NCBI GenBank assembly: GCA_963422445.2
Contig: OY729512.2
Location: 4,464,001-4,528,000 of the forward strand
Length of the DNA: 64,000 nucleotides
From: G963422445 sp963422445
GTDB lineage: Bacteria; Pseudomonadota; Alphaproteobacteria; Thalassobaculales; Thalassobaculaceae
Direction: 5' to 3'
The position numbers and the translations under genes were made by a program. Shown in pieces: positions 26,722-34,796 of the stretch (position 1 is its first letter; the number at the start of each line of letters is the position of its first letter). The notes under the pieces were generated by a model that was not told the DNA's origin, searched no databases, and saw only the letters and a program-made list of their open reading frames with translations.

Positions 26722-26755
26722 GTGGGGGCTCCGTCGGCAGGAACGTATCGGGGCA

Positions 26756-26866
26756 ACCGCTTATGCACGTGGCTCCGGTGAAAGGCACATGTAGCGTTTG
26801 GCGTGCCGGGAATAGTCGACATCGGGGGCAACATCGTGTGCCACCGGAGCCACGTGCATAAGCGGT
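26756..26866. repeat. 111-bp MITE, copy A (within the IS1595 right end)
   Basis: The unit starts ACCGCTTATGCACGTGGC and ends with its inverted repeat at 26866; the repeat is about 25 bp. The ~60-bp core has no coding capacity. An equally long copy in reverse orientation is at 54954-55064 with its own 8-bp duplication. Here the left MITE end is internal to the larger IS and has no separate target duplication. Confidence 0.85.
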
Positions 26867-26953
26867 ATTGGGGATTATATACCAAAGTCACATTTTCGTT
26901 GCCTCCTGCCCTGAATCGACAATAATGAGAGTCACAATTTCGGGAGCGAGACG

Positions 26954-27780
26954 ATGGCACACAAGGCACCGGGCAAAGCTTACAGGGGAGGGATCAGCCT
27001 CAAGCTCATGAAGCTGTTCCCGAACGATGACGCAGCCCGCGTTTGGTTCGAGACCAGGATTTGGCCGGACGGCGCATATTGCCCGCACTGCGGCTCGGTC
27101 AACGTCCAGTGCGGCATCAAGCACAAAACGATGACGCACCGTTGCCGCGACTGCGACAGTCGCCCGATGTTCAGCCTGAAGACCGGCAACATCATGGAGG
27201 GATCGAAGCTCGGCTATCAGGCGTGGGCCATCGCGGTCTATCTGGTCACGACCACCTTCAAGGGCGTCTCGTCCATGACGCTGCATCGCGATCTGGAGAT
27301 CACGCAAAAGAGCGCGTGGCATTTGGTGCATCGGCTCCGCAAGGCATTCGAGAATGGCAACCCACTGTTCACCGGCCCTGTTGAGACCGATGAGACCTAT
27401 ATCGGCGGCAAGCACGAACATGCCCAAGAGCAAGCGTGCGAAGCTGACGGGGCGTGGAGCGGTCGGCAAGGCCATCGTGGTCGGCACCAGGGAGCGCGAC
27501 ACCAACCGGATCGCCGCGCGCTCGGTCGAGGGCACGGACGGGGTGACGCTCAAGGGCTTCGTCGCAGAGCACACCGCGCCCGGAGCCAAGGTGTTCACGA
27601 ATGAGGGCTATCAGGGGACCTTCCACCACTTCAGTGAGAAGCACCTGGACCGTTACGTGAGTGAGTTCGCAGGCCGTCACAACATCCGCGAGCAAGATAC
27701 CGCCGACCAAATGGCAGTGGTCGCCGCCGACATGGTCGGCAAACGCCTGCGGTATCAAGACCTGATCCGGTCGGCGGCCA
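26954..27780 (+). pseudogene. IS1595 family transposase of the passenger transposon, frameshifted
   Basis: It begins MAHKAPGKAYRGGISLKLMK. A zinc ribbon (YCPHCGSVNVQC, HRCRDCDSRP) is followed by MFSLKTGNIMEGSKLGYQAW and the first acidic motif VETDETYIGGKHEHA in one frame. After about 27420 the protein continues in another frame: KAIVVGTRERDTNRIAAR, KVFTNEGYQGTFHHFSEKHL and DRYVSEFAGRHNIREQDTAD. A single-base change near 27420 disables the gene. The D-D-E positions are otherwise preserved, so loss is recent. Confidence 0.85.
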
Positions 27781-27781
27781 T

Positions 27782-28538
27782 CATGGCATCCCCAGCGGTT
27801 CTTGCTTGTGAGGACAACGTTCGGTTCATGGCGCGATTGCCCGACGCAACGTTCAAGCTGATCGTCACGTCACCACCCTAAAATCCAGGCAAGTCCCACA
27901 AGCGCAAGTCTGCGCTTGATGTCTATCTCGCCATGCAGGAACGGATGATCGGCGACTGCGCCCGGCTCCTGGATGATCTCGGCTCGATTTGCTGGCAAGT
28001 CGGCAACTCCGTTGAGAACGGAGAGATCGTCCCGCTTGATACCCTGCTCTATCCGATATTCCGGTCTCATGGGTTGAAGCTCCGCAACCGGATCGTCTAA
28101 CCCTTCGGCCATGGGCAGCACTGCACCAATCGTTTCTCCGGGCGATACCGGCAAGAAGCCCTTCAAGGGGCCGAACCGGGCAAGTTGTCAGGCAACCCAA
28201 GGGGGAAGAGCCTGAGCGACGTTTGGGAGTTCCCAAACGTCAAGAGTAACTACCCGGAAAAGACAATCCACCCGTGCCAGTTCCCGATCGCGCTTGTGGA
28301 ACGGCTGGTTCTTTCCATGACCGACGAGGGCGATGCAGTTTTTGACCCCGACATGGGCGTCGGCTCCGCAGTTGTCGCAGCCCTCAAACACGGTCGGATC
28401 GGCTACGGTTGCGACATCGTGGAGAACTCCGTTCGGATCGCCTATGAACGGGTCGCGGCGCTTGAAGCTGGCGCGACCCGAATCCGTCCCATGGGGAAGC
28501 CAATTTACGATCCCACCCTCCCGCGTGACGGTCATTGA
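27782..28538 (+). pseudogene. DNA adenine methyltransferase of a type II R-M system, decayed
   Basis: The start MASPAVLACEDNVRFMARLP leads into LIVTSPP, after which the expected Tyr codon is a TAA stop, so the TSPPY catalytic motif is broken. Downstream, SALDVYLAMQERMIGDCARL and LDDLGSICWQVGNSVENGEI continue in frame. A second stop follows NRIV, then a deletion and frame change, then SDVWEFPNVKSNYPEKTIHP, CQFPIALVERLVLSMTDEGD and FDPDMGVGSAVVAALKHGRI (SAM-binding FxGxG region, with Asp for the usual Phe). It is a beta-class N6-adenine or N4-cytosine methyltransferase by motif order. It would have protected the site cut by the adjacent endonuclease. Confidence 0.8.
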
Positions 28539-29150
28539 TAGAGATCGGGGCCCAATAGTCGCACTTGAACGGCGAGGAATATCTGCTTGTTCACTGGTCC
28601 GATCTGTGGCGGGAAGTGCAAGACGTGATAGCGACGGTCGATGCCAGCGCTTGCAAGACTAAGGTGTCACGCGAAAAGACGATGCCGGGCCGGATGCTCT
28701 ACTCGCCGCCCGATATAAACGCCGCGTTCAAGACCGGGCTGGACGCTCCCGGGTGGGAAGAGCGGCGCAACACGTTCCGGGTGACGGATGACGAAAAGCT
28801 CTTGCGCGGCATCTACGGGCGATCAGCAGACGAGCAAAAGGCTGCAATCCAAGCGGCTGGGCATGAACCGATCATGTCCTGCAACCAAACCGATTTCGTG
28901 AACGATCGTGTCGCGCCCGAGGTCCAGTTTGGCAAGTATGCCTTTGTCGCACATGATCTCTTCGTCAAGCACCTGAGCTTCTATAGTATCAGACATCATC
29001 GACGTGGGAGTCGAAATCCTGCCGATGAAGGAGCTTGAGAAGGCAATGTCGAGCGGCGTTCCGTACTACGAACGCGACTTGCTCAACGTCTTGAGGCAGG
29101 GGCGCGGCATCCCTGCCGTGCCCCTGGTTCTGGTAGGGGTCTTGCCGTAA
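28539..29150 (+). pseudogene. BglII-like type II restriction endonuclease, decayed
   Basis: The reading SHLNGEEYLLVHWSDLWREV, QDVIATVDASACKTKVSREK, TMPGRMLYSPPDINAAFK, MSCNQTDFVNDRVAPEVQFG and KYAFVAHDLFVKHLSFY matches the BglII family of endonucleases. The protein then shifts frame near 28985 and finishes as SDIIDVGVEILPMKELEKAM and RQGRGIPAVPLVLVGVLP, ending at 29150. A TAG precedes the first conserved residues. The EVQFGKYAF block, which holds catalytic acidic residues in this family, is intact. Family assignment is from memory of the motif pattern; the recognition site cannot be deduced. Confidence 0.75.
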
Positions 29151-29170
29151 GCGCATCCAAAGGGAGGGAC

Positions 29171-29350
29171 ATGATGACAGATGGACGAGAGTCGCGGGAG
29201 ATCGGGCGGCGCGAGGTTCGGATTAAGCCGAGACGCTACCAGCCGAGCAGAGCGGAGTTGGAAAAGCCGCTGCAGACCGACGCCACGCCCGACGAGATTG
29301 CTGACGCGATTCTACGGCCCGTGCGGAGGATCGAAGACCCGGCCACCTGA
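29171..29350 (+). CDS. Small basic protein, 59 residues, passenger of the transposon
   Basis: It begins MMTDGRESREIGRREVRIKP, followed by RRYQPSRAELEKPLQTDATP and DEIADAILRPVRRIEDPAT. GGGAGGGA lies just before the ATG. The 'KPRRYQPSxAELE' pattern recurs in small hypothetical proteins of mobile regions; its function is unknown. It is the only uninterrupted passenger gene of the IS1595-type transposon. A role in transposition or regulation is possible but is only inference. Confidence 0.55.
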   Translation: MMTDGRESREIGRREVRIKPRRYQPSRAELEKPLQTDATPDEIADAILRPVRRIEDPAT

Positions 29351-29635
29351 CTTCCGACTTGGAGTCCGGGGCCGGAAGCGGACCGGCGTCTTCGGTCCTG
29401 CAAGGGCCGACGCATGGCCATTCTTCCACCTGGCCCCAAGTCGTGGGGCCGGGCCACGGTTTATGGCTCAGCGGTGCGGAGGTAGGTATCTCCCGACTTC
29501 CGCGCGATGCCGCTCAAGCTCAGCGCAGTTTCGTGGCCCTCGCCACCACCTATGGCGGGCCGCGCTCAATTCCTACAGAATGTTGAGGTCGGAGTCTAGG
29601 GGATTGTAACTTTGGTATATAATCCCCCAATTATT

Positions 29636-29843
29636 GGGGTACAAAGAACGAGGGTTGCAAATAAAAATTGTTGTCCAGAGACATGACACGGTGCGCTTCG
29701 CCGACTATGCCCCACGGGACTGCAATAACCACAGACATGCCCATGTTCCACATCCCGGCAATGATTGAAGGCGACGCCGAAAGCAATTGCACTCGCCAAG
29801 CGCTGTTGCTATATAACAGCCTCGCTCGCTGATGATGGGGCAT
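29636..29843 (-). pseudogene. Probable N-terminal portion of the interrupted permease gene
   Basis: Reading leftward, SPSIIAGMWNMGMSVVIAVP, WGIVGEAHRVMSLDNNFYLQ and PSFFVPQ form a hydrophobic sequence that ends at the transposon edge. If the transposon and one CAATTATT copy are removed, the frame runs into YLLVRASCNLDPED on the far side after a single stop codon. The joined gene would be the EamA-like permease whose C-terminus lies at 25235-25773. The family of this part is uncertain. Confidence 0.35.
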
Positions 29844-29853
29844 GACTCTCTGA

Positions 29854-29928
29854 TCCCCGGTAGCTCAGCGGTAGAGCAAGCGGCTGTTAACCGCTTGGCC
29901 GGCGGTTCGAATCCGTCCCGGGGAGCCA
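29854..29928 (+). tRNA. tRNA-Asn (GTT)
   Basis: A 75-nt cloverleaf includes an encoded CCA. Acceptor TCCCCGG (29854-29860) pairs with CCGGGGA (29918-29924). The discriminator is G and the anticodon loop CTGTTAA gives GTT. The D-arm TAGCTCAGCGGTAGAGCA and T-arm GGTTCGAATCC are standard. No integrase gene is adjacent. Confidence 0.96.
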
Positions 29929-29964
29929 ATGGCGCGTCCCCACCAAACGGTGGGGACGCGCCAT
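29929..29964 (+). terminator. Strong hairpin after tRNA-Asn
   Basis: A 16-bp perfect stem (ATGGCGCGTCCCCACC with its complement) closes a 4-nt AAAC loop immediately after the tRNA CCA. A short T-rich run follows (TTTG). It is probably the tRNA transcript terminator. Confidence 0.7.
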
Positions 29965-30101
29965 TTGATCCCGCCATTCCCCCAATCCGACACCGACCCT
30001 GGCAGGAGATCGATTGGGGTCAGACGGCCAACTGACAGTTCTACCGGCAACCTGAGCGAACAGACTGTCAATAAAATCGGCTCAAGACGGTAATCCTGTT
30101 A

Positions 30102-30143
30102 ACCGCTTATGCACGTGGCTCCGGAGCCACGTGCATAAGCGGT
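30102..30143. repeat. 42-bp palindromic minimal MITE
   Basis: The element is a perfect 42-bp palindrome: the 21-bp terminus beginning ACCGCTTATGCACGTGGC followed directly by its reverse complement. TCCTGTTA is present on both sides (30094-30101 and 30144-30151), the 8-bp duplication of an IS1595 transposition. It therefore consists only of the two ends of the 111-bp MITE. Confidence 0.85.
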
Positions 30144-30151
30144 TCCTGTTA

Positions 30152-30676
30152 TACCAATTCATGGGTTAACTCAATGTAATGACTGGTAGTTTCGCGCCGA
30201 CAGATCCGGACAGCATTGGCGAGAGGACGATTGCCGGTCAAAGATCCGGATTCCGCTCCGGGTCTGGGCACAAGACAGATTCACCGAAACACAGAATGGA
30301 CGCCCCCTTGAGGAGAGACTCACCGAATTCCCGATCTCGAACAGGTCCGACGGCAAGCTGCAAACGGACTGCCTGACCGACAACATGGCAGCAGCACACA
30401 ACTCCAACGATGTGTTCCGCCGGGTCTCGACATCAACCATCCGTCAAAGTCATCATTTGCCAGTCCGCCCATTCGCAGGGATACGGCCGGGCTCCTGAAC
30501 ACGAACCGCTTCGGTAACCGGCCCCGACCGTTCGTCTGGAGAAAAATCCTCGCAATCGGATGGGCGAACGGGAACAGTCCGCAGCAGAAACCAGATACCG
30601 GATTGTTGCCGGGTGCGCGTCGCGCCCGCACGTGATATCGGTAGCTGACTCCAGAACAGAGCCATCAGGAACCACC
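30152..30676. other. Intergenic region, no gene seen
   Basis: 525 bp lie between the minimal MITE and the GST gene. Open frames here on both strands lack recognisable motifs. The GST promoter is expected near the right end. Confidence 0.5.
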
Positions 30677-31282
30677 ATGAAAATCTATCATGCGCCCAAC
30701 ACACGTTCCGTCCGAATCGTCTGGCTGCTTGAAGAACTCGGGTTGCCCTACGATCTTGAGCACTTCAAGCTCGGGGACGCAAGAATGCGGACGCCCGAAT
30801 ATCTATCAGTGCACCCGATGGGACGAGTACCGGCGCTGGAGGCCGACGGGGTCACGATTTTCGAGTCCGGTGCGATCGTGGAATATGTCCTTGCGAAACA
30901 TGCCAGTGGCCGGCTGCGGCCGGACCAAAATTCGGCCGAATTCCCGACATATCTGCAATGGCTGCATTACGCAGAAGGCATGTTGATGCCACCGGTCAAC
31001 ATCATTGTCGTCGAGACCATTCTGCTGCCGCCGGAACGCCGCAACCAGGTGAACGTTGATCGGGCGACCAAACTGCTGTCGCGAATGCTGGCGGCCATCG
31101 ATCACGGCCTTGATGGCCGCGATTATCTCGCGGGCGAATTCTCCGGCGCCGATATCATGTCCGGCCACGCCTGTATCGTTGCCGCGCGACTCGGTGCCGA
31201 TATCTCTGACAAACCGAATGTCGCGGCCTATATCGACCGGCTGCAGGCCAGACCGGCGCTTCAGCGCGCATGGGAACGCTGA
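30677..31282 (+). CDS. Glutathione S-transferase family protein
   Basis: A 201-residue GST. The N-terminal thioredoxin-like domain begins MKIYHAPNTRSVRIVWLLEE, with the active-site region APNTRS, cis-Pro in GRVPALE (residues ~52-58) and the glutathione-contacting ESGAIVEYV. The helical C-terminal domain contains the N-capping/hydrophobic staple pattern FSGADIMSGHA. GSTs conjugate or isomerise electrophiles with glutathione. AGGA lies 6 nt before the start at 30677; the frame upstream of it is unconserved. The substrate is unknown. Confidence 0.88.
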   Translation: MKIYHAPNTRSVRIVWLLEELGLPYDLEHFKLGDARMRTPEYLSVHPMGRVPALEADGVTIFESGAIVEYVLAKHASGRLRPDQNSAEFPTYLQWLHYAEGMLMPPVNIIVVETILLPPERRNQVNVDRATKLLSRMLAAIDHGLDGRDYLAGEFSGADIMSGHACIVAARLGADISDKPNVAAYIDRLQARPALQRAWER

Positions 31283-31487
31283 ACCAGACCGATCTTCATG
31301 GCGGCCGGTCGCCAGAATCCTCAGGCAATCTCGCAGATTCTGTCTTCAACAACGGGATTCATCATCTTGCGCAGATCACAAGCCAAAGAACAGGCGTCCA
31401 CGGAAAGCCGTCCGTTACCGTCACGGCGGGCACGGTTCCATGCTGCCACCGCGGCGTGAAAAGTCCGGGACGAACTCTCGGAGACTG

Positions 31488-32618
31488 GTGGATTGATCGT
31501 TACAAGTATATCCGTTATTGTGTTCTTCTGATTTGTCGATCACGGAGGTCTGCAAGATGCGCCCTGGTGTTTCATTCACACTCACTTCGGGCGACCGGCA
31601 TCGCCTTGAAACGGTTGTCTCGGACCCGAAGAGCCCGCAGAAGCACGTCTGGCGGGCGTGCATCGTTCTTCTGAGCGACGATGGGCTCGGCAGGATGGCC
31701 ATCATGAGAGAGACCGGCAAGGCGAAGAACAGTGTCTGGCGCTGGCAGGACCGCTTCTATGGAAGAGGGTGTGGACGGACTTCTGCGGGACAAGACGCCT
31801 CTGGCTCTTGAGCCGGTGGCGAAGATCGTCGGGTTGACCCACACCTCGCTGCCTCACGCGGCGACCCACTGGACGCTGCGGGCGATGGCGAAGGCTGTGG
31901 GGGTGCCGCTTCGAGGGTCTGGGCGGTCTGGAAGGCACATGGCCTGATGCCGCACCGCTGGCGGCCGTTCACGCTTTCGAACGATCCCGCCTGCCTCGAG
32001 ACGCTGACCGACATCGTCGGCCTCTCCGTTGCGCCGCCGGCTCACGCGGTCGTGCTGTCGGTCGATGACACGTCGTCCATTCAGGCACGCGACCGTACAC
32101 AGCCCGGCCTGCCGCTGAAGAAAGGCCGCGGCGCCACCATGACACATGATTACAAGCGCAACGGCACGACGATGTTGTTTGCCGCCCTGACCGTGCTCGA
32201 CGGCACGGTCATCGGCCAGCACGCCAGTCGGCATCGCCACCAGGCGTTCCCGAGATTCCGCAACCGCATCGCGCGCACGATACCCGCCGGTGTCCCGGTC
32301 CATGCCATCCTCGACACCGACGCCACTCACAAGCACAAGGACGTACAGGTCTGGCTCGCACGCCATCCGCGCTGGACCTTCCACGTCACCCCCACCTCGA
32401 GCGCGTGGCTGAACGCGCTCGAAGGCGTCTTCGCCAAGCGGACACGACGCCGTCTCAAATACGGCGTCTGCCGCTCCGGACGCGACCTCCAGGACGCCAT
32501 CCGCCGCGTCATCGACGAACACAACACCACCGAAGCCAAGCCCTTCGTCTGGACCGTCGATCCCGATACCATCATCGCCGCAAGAAAAAGAGGAGTCTAA
32601 ACGTTGAAATCAGTTCAC
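31488..32618 (+). mobile_element. IS630 family insertion sequence, copy 1, with frameshifted transposase
   Basis: The left end GTGGATTGATCGTTAC and right end GTTGAAATCAGTTCAC are related inverted ends; TA follows on the right (32619-32620) and a mutated TG precedes on the left. The transposase starts at 31557 (MRPGVSFTLTSGDRHRLETV), shifts frame near 31765 (MEEGVDGLLRDKTPLALEP) and again near 31930, then continues to 32600 (MPHRWRPFTLSNDPACLETL, VLSVDDTSSIQARDRTQPGL, HAILDTDATHKHKDVQVWLA, TSSAWLNALEGVFAKRTRRR). A second copy with a different set of lesions is at 54924-56189. Confidence 0.88.
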
Positions 32619-33556
32619 TAGACGGGCGGATCCCGATCGAGTGCTGCTCTCAGACGATCAGAATCGACGGCAATCTCAACGCCGGCCCGTTCAAGCTGCA
32701 GTTTTAGCGAACTTCGCGAATCCGACATGCCCCAGCCGCGATTGAGGGCTTCGGTCATTTCCTCAAGAGTCAGATTTGCAATGCGCATCGGCACGCCATG
32801 CTCCCGGCCAAGCGCGGTCGCCAGGGAAACATCCTTGTGCGCAAGCTGCAAAGCGAAAGCCGGCGGATCGTATTGTCCTGGCAGAAACTGATCGATCAAG
32901 CCGTCGAAGGTTCTGCGGCGCCCAAGAACACCCTGTCGAACCGCCTCCCACAGTGCCAGCGGTTCAACCCCGGCCTTGACGCCGAGCGTAAAGACTTCGC
33001 CAAGCGCCGTCTGGACCGTGTAGCCAGCGCAGTTATGCACCAGTTTTGCGATTGAGCCCGCGCCAATGGGCCCAATATAAAGAGCCTGATCACCCATCGC
33101 ATCGAGCAGGGCTCGATGCATATCGAAGGCCTCCCGGTCGCCGCCGACCCAGAGCGCAAGCCGGCCGGACCTTGCTCCGGCCGGTCCACCGCTGACCGGC
33201 GCATCCAGCAGCCTGGCCCCTTTTTCCGCAAACCGGGCATGTAACGCGCGAATCAGGGTTGGTGAATTCGTCGACAGGTCGAACACCACGCTTCCGGGAC
33301 GCACACCCTCGATCAGGCCATCGGCATCAACCGCCACAGACTGCACTTCGGGCGGTCCAGGCAAGGACAGGAAGACCACATCTGCTGTTTCGGCTACATC
33401 CTTCGGTGACTCGGCCCAAACCGCCCGGTTCGAAAGGAACGGTTCCGCCGCCTCGCGTCTGGCATCATGCACCACAAGGTCATTGCCGGCCTGCGCCAGA
33501 TTTGAGGCCATGCCGGCTCCCATGGTTCCAAGCCCGATAAATCCTGCTCGCATCAC
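32618..33556 (-). CDS. 3-hydroxyisobutyrate dehydrogenase-family NAD(P)-dependent oxidoreductase
   Basis: A 312-residue beta-hydroxyacid dehydrogenase. The Rossmann motif GFIGLGTMGAGMA is at residues 5-17, the substrate-binding DAPVSGGPAGA at 118-128, and the catalytic Lys171 and Asn175 lie in AKLVHNCAG. Family members act on 3-hydroxyisobutyrate, tartronate semialdehyde and similar acids. The stop codon TAG uses the TA target of the adjoining IS630, so the natural C-terminus was probably about 20 residues longer (frame continues as SLREFVPDFSRRGG on the far side of the IS). The catalytic part is complete. Confidence 0.85.
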   Translation of the reverse strand: MMRAGFIGLGTMGAGMASNLAQAGNDLVVHDARREAAEPFLSNRAVWAESPKDVAETADVVFLSLPGPPEVQSVAVDADGLIEGVRPGSVVFDLSTNSPTLIRALHARFAEKGARLLDAPVSGGPAGARSGRLALWVGGDREAFDMHRALLDAMGDQALYIGPIGAGSIAKLVHNCAGYTVQTALGEVFTLGVKAGVEPLALWEAVRQGVLGRRRTFDGLIDQFLPGQYDPPAFALQLAHKDVSLATALGREHGVPMRIANLTLEEMTEALNRGWGMSDSRSSLKLQLERAGVEIAVDSDRLRAALDRDPPV

Positions 33557-33631
33557 CTGTCTCCCCTGGCACGCCGTGATTGCCTTCCGCCCGAACGCGT
33601 AACATCCCGAAACCGACGGCCCATCCTCCGA

Positions 33632-34132
33632 TCAGGCCGCTGCACCGACGAAGTCCCGTTTACGCAGCAAATATGTCTGTGTGCCCTCCATGACCAACTC
33701 GCCACGCTGGTTATGAATGGTCGAGCGTACCGTAACAACGCCGGTGGTCCGCTGCGGCTTCAGCCCGACGATCTCAAGTTCCGGATAGACCGTATCGCCG
33801 GCATAAACCGGACCGAGAAATCTGGAGGACTGCTCAATGAAGGCGACCAGAGAGTCACTCATCACATGAGCGAGGGCTCCAGCACCAGCGGCGGACTGAA
33901 TCAGAACCTGAAAACCGTGCGCGAGCAGATTCGGATACCCCCGCTTTCGGCAATATTCGATGTCGTAATGAATCGGATGATTGTCGGCTGACGCCGCCTG
34001 AAAGGCGGCAAAATTGGCATCCGCCAGAGTTCGTGACGGAATGTAGAATTTTTCGCCGACCTTGAGATCCTCGAAATAACGAGACTCCGGATAGCGATGG
34101 TTTTCCGGATTGAATGCTTCGCACACGGACAT
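33632..34132 (-). CDS. MaoC-family dehydratase
   Basis: A 166-residue hot-dog-fold protein. The hydratase-2 motif appears as AASADNHPIHYDIEYCRKRG, with the catalytic Asp/His pair, followed by YPNLLAHGFQV. It also contains FEDLKVGEKFYIPSRT and YAGDTVYPELEIVGLKP. Such proteins hydrate enoyl-CoA-type substrates in acyl-CoA or dicarboxylic-acid pathways. It lies upstream of the dehydrogenase gene on the same strand (75-bp gap), so the two may work in one catabolic route. Confidence 0.85.
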   Translation of the reverse strand: MSVCEAFNPENHRYPESRYFEDLKVGEKFYIPSRTLADANFAAFQAASADNHPIHYDIEYCRKRGYPNLLAHGFQVLIQSAAGAGALAHVMSDSLVAFIEQSSRFLGPVYAGDTVYPELEIVGLKPQRTTGVVTVRSTIHNQRGELVMEGTQTYLLRKRDFVGAAA

Positions 34133-34796
34133 GCCCCCCTTGTGTTTCGAGCCGATGGCCCGACCCTTGTCCGGTCACAGACTTGGAGAAATCCGCCCGG
34201 CCATCCGGCGGAAACCGTCAGTACCTATATGTCGAACCGGTCGGCATCAACGAAAGTGATTTCACCACAACCTTGCCGTCGTGGCGAACTATGCGCGAAA
34301 ATCCCGGGAGGCTCCACCCACCGATTTCGGCGCGGCGGTCCGATTGGCGGTTCTTGGCCCGAGCAGGCGGTGACGATCCGGGACACCAGACCTTATGGCG
34401 GAGCTGCCGCCAGCTGTCCACGGCCACACTGGGTCACCGGCCCGCTGCCGAGGCCCGCGGCTGGAGCAGTCTTGACCGGGCTCTTATACTATTCGCGAAT
34501 CGCTTCTCGACCGGATCGATCCTGAAGCCGACCCGGCTTGCCCCCAATCAACACGAACCGCTATCTTGTCGGCTCCGCGCACGGCTATGGCCTGCCGGTT
34601 ATGGATGCAGCCGACTCTCGAAAGAGCGGCCACGGCAGATCCGGGCGCTGTTTCGGGTCACGCAGGACGCTTTTGAAGACACGATAACCACCGATCCTGA
34701 CGACACGAAAACTGCCCGGATCCGACAAGCAAGCTGCCGGATGTTCGTCAGCCGCCCGGCTGCTTGAAACGATTCCGGAATCGGCGTCAAAGACGC
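34133..34796. other. Intergenic region, no gene seen
   Basis: About 660 bp lie between the MaoC gene and the end of the amine oxidase pseudogene. Long frames run on the plus strand but their amino-acid pattern is typical of GC-rich non-coding sequence. Confidence 0.5.

Larger units (their letters stand above)
25787..26866 (-). mobile_element. IS1595-family insertion sequence with MITE at its right end
   Basis: A 1,080-bp element begins with ACCGCTTATGCACATGG and ends with CCACGTGCATAAGCGGT. It is flanked by ATTGGGGA duplications (25779-25786 and 26867-26874). It inserted into the first bases of the larger IS1595-type transposon. Its right-hand 111 bp (26756-26866) form a unit that also exists alone elsewhere in the window. 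It carries one intact transposase on the minus strand. Confidence 0.9.
25782..29627 (+). mobile_element. IS1595-family transposon carrying a restriction-modification cassette
   Basis: The left end GGGGATTATATACCAAAGT is split: GGGGA is at 25782-25786 and the rest continues from 26875 after a later insertion. The right end ACTTTGGTATATAATCCCC finishes at 29627. CAATTATT duplications (25774-25781 and 29628-29635) give the 8-bp target duplication expected of this family. Without the inner IS (25787-26866 plus its 8-bp duplication) the element is about 2.76 kb. It contains a transposase pseudogene, an adenine methyltransferase pseudogene, a BglII-like endonuclease pseudogene and a 59-codon gene, all in one direction. 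A plain IS1595 of this kind would be about 1 kb, so the last three are passengers. Confidence 0.85.

Noticed and set aside
29774..29964. tRNA-Asn as the attachment site of a genomic island
   Set aside because: No integrase gene and no repeat of the tRNA 3' end were found in the window. The adjacent transposon has its own ends and an 8-bp duplication, so the proximity is probably chance.
29929..29964. Another minimal palindromic mobile element
   Set aside because: The hairpin has a 4-nt loop, no flanking duplication, and directly follows the tRNA, so a terminator is the simpler reading.
30320..30631. 103-residue minus-strand frame upstream of the GST gene
   Set aside because: Cys/Arg/Pro-rich with no family pattern or ribosome-binding site; it overlaps the GST leader.
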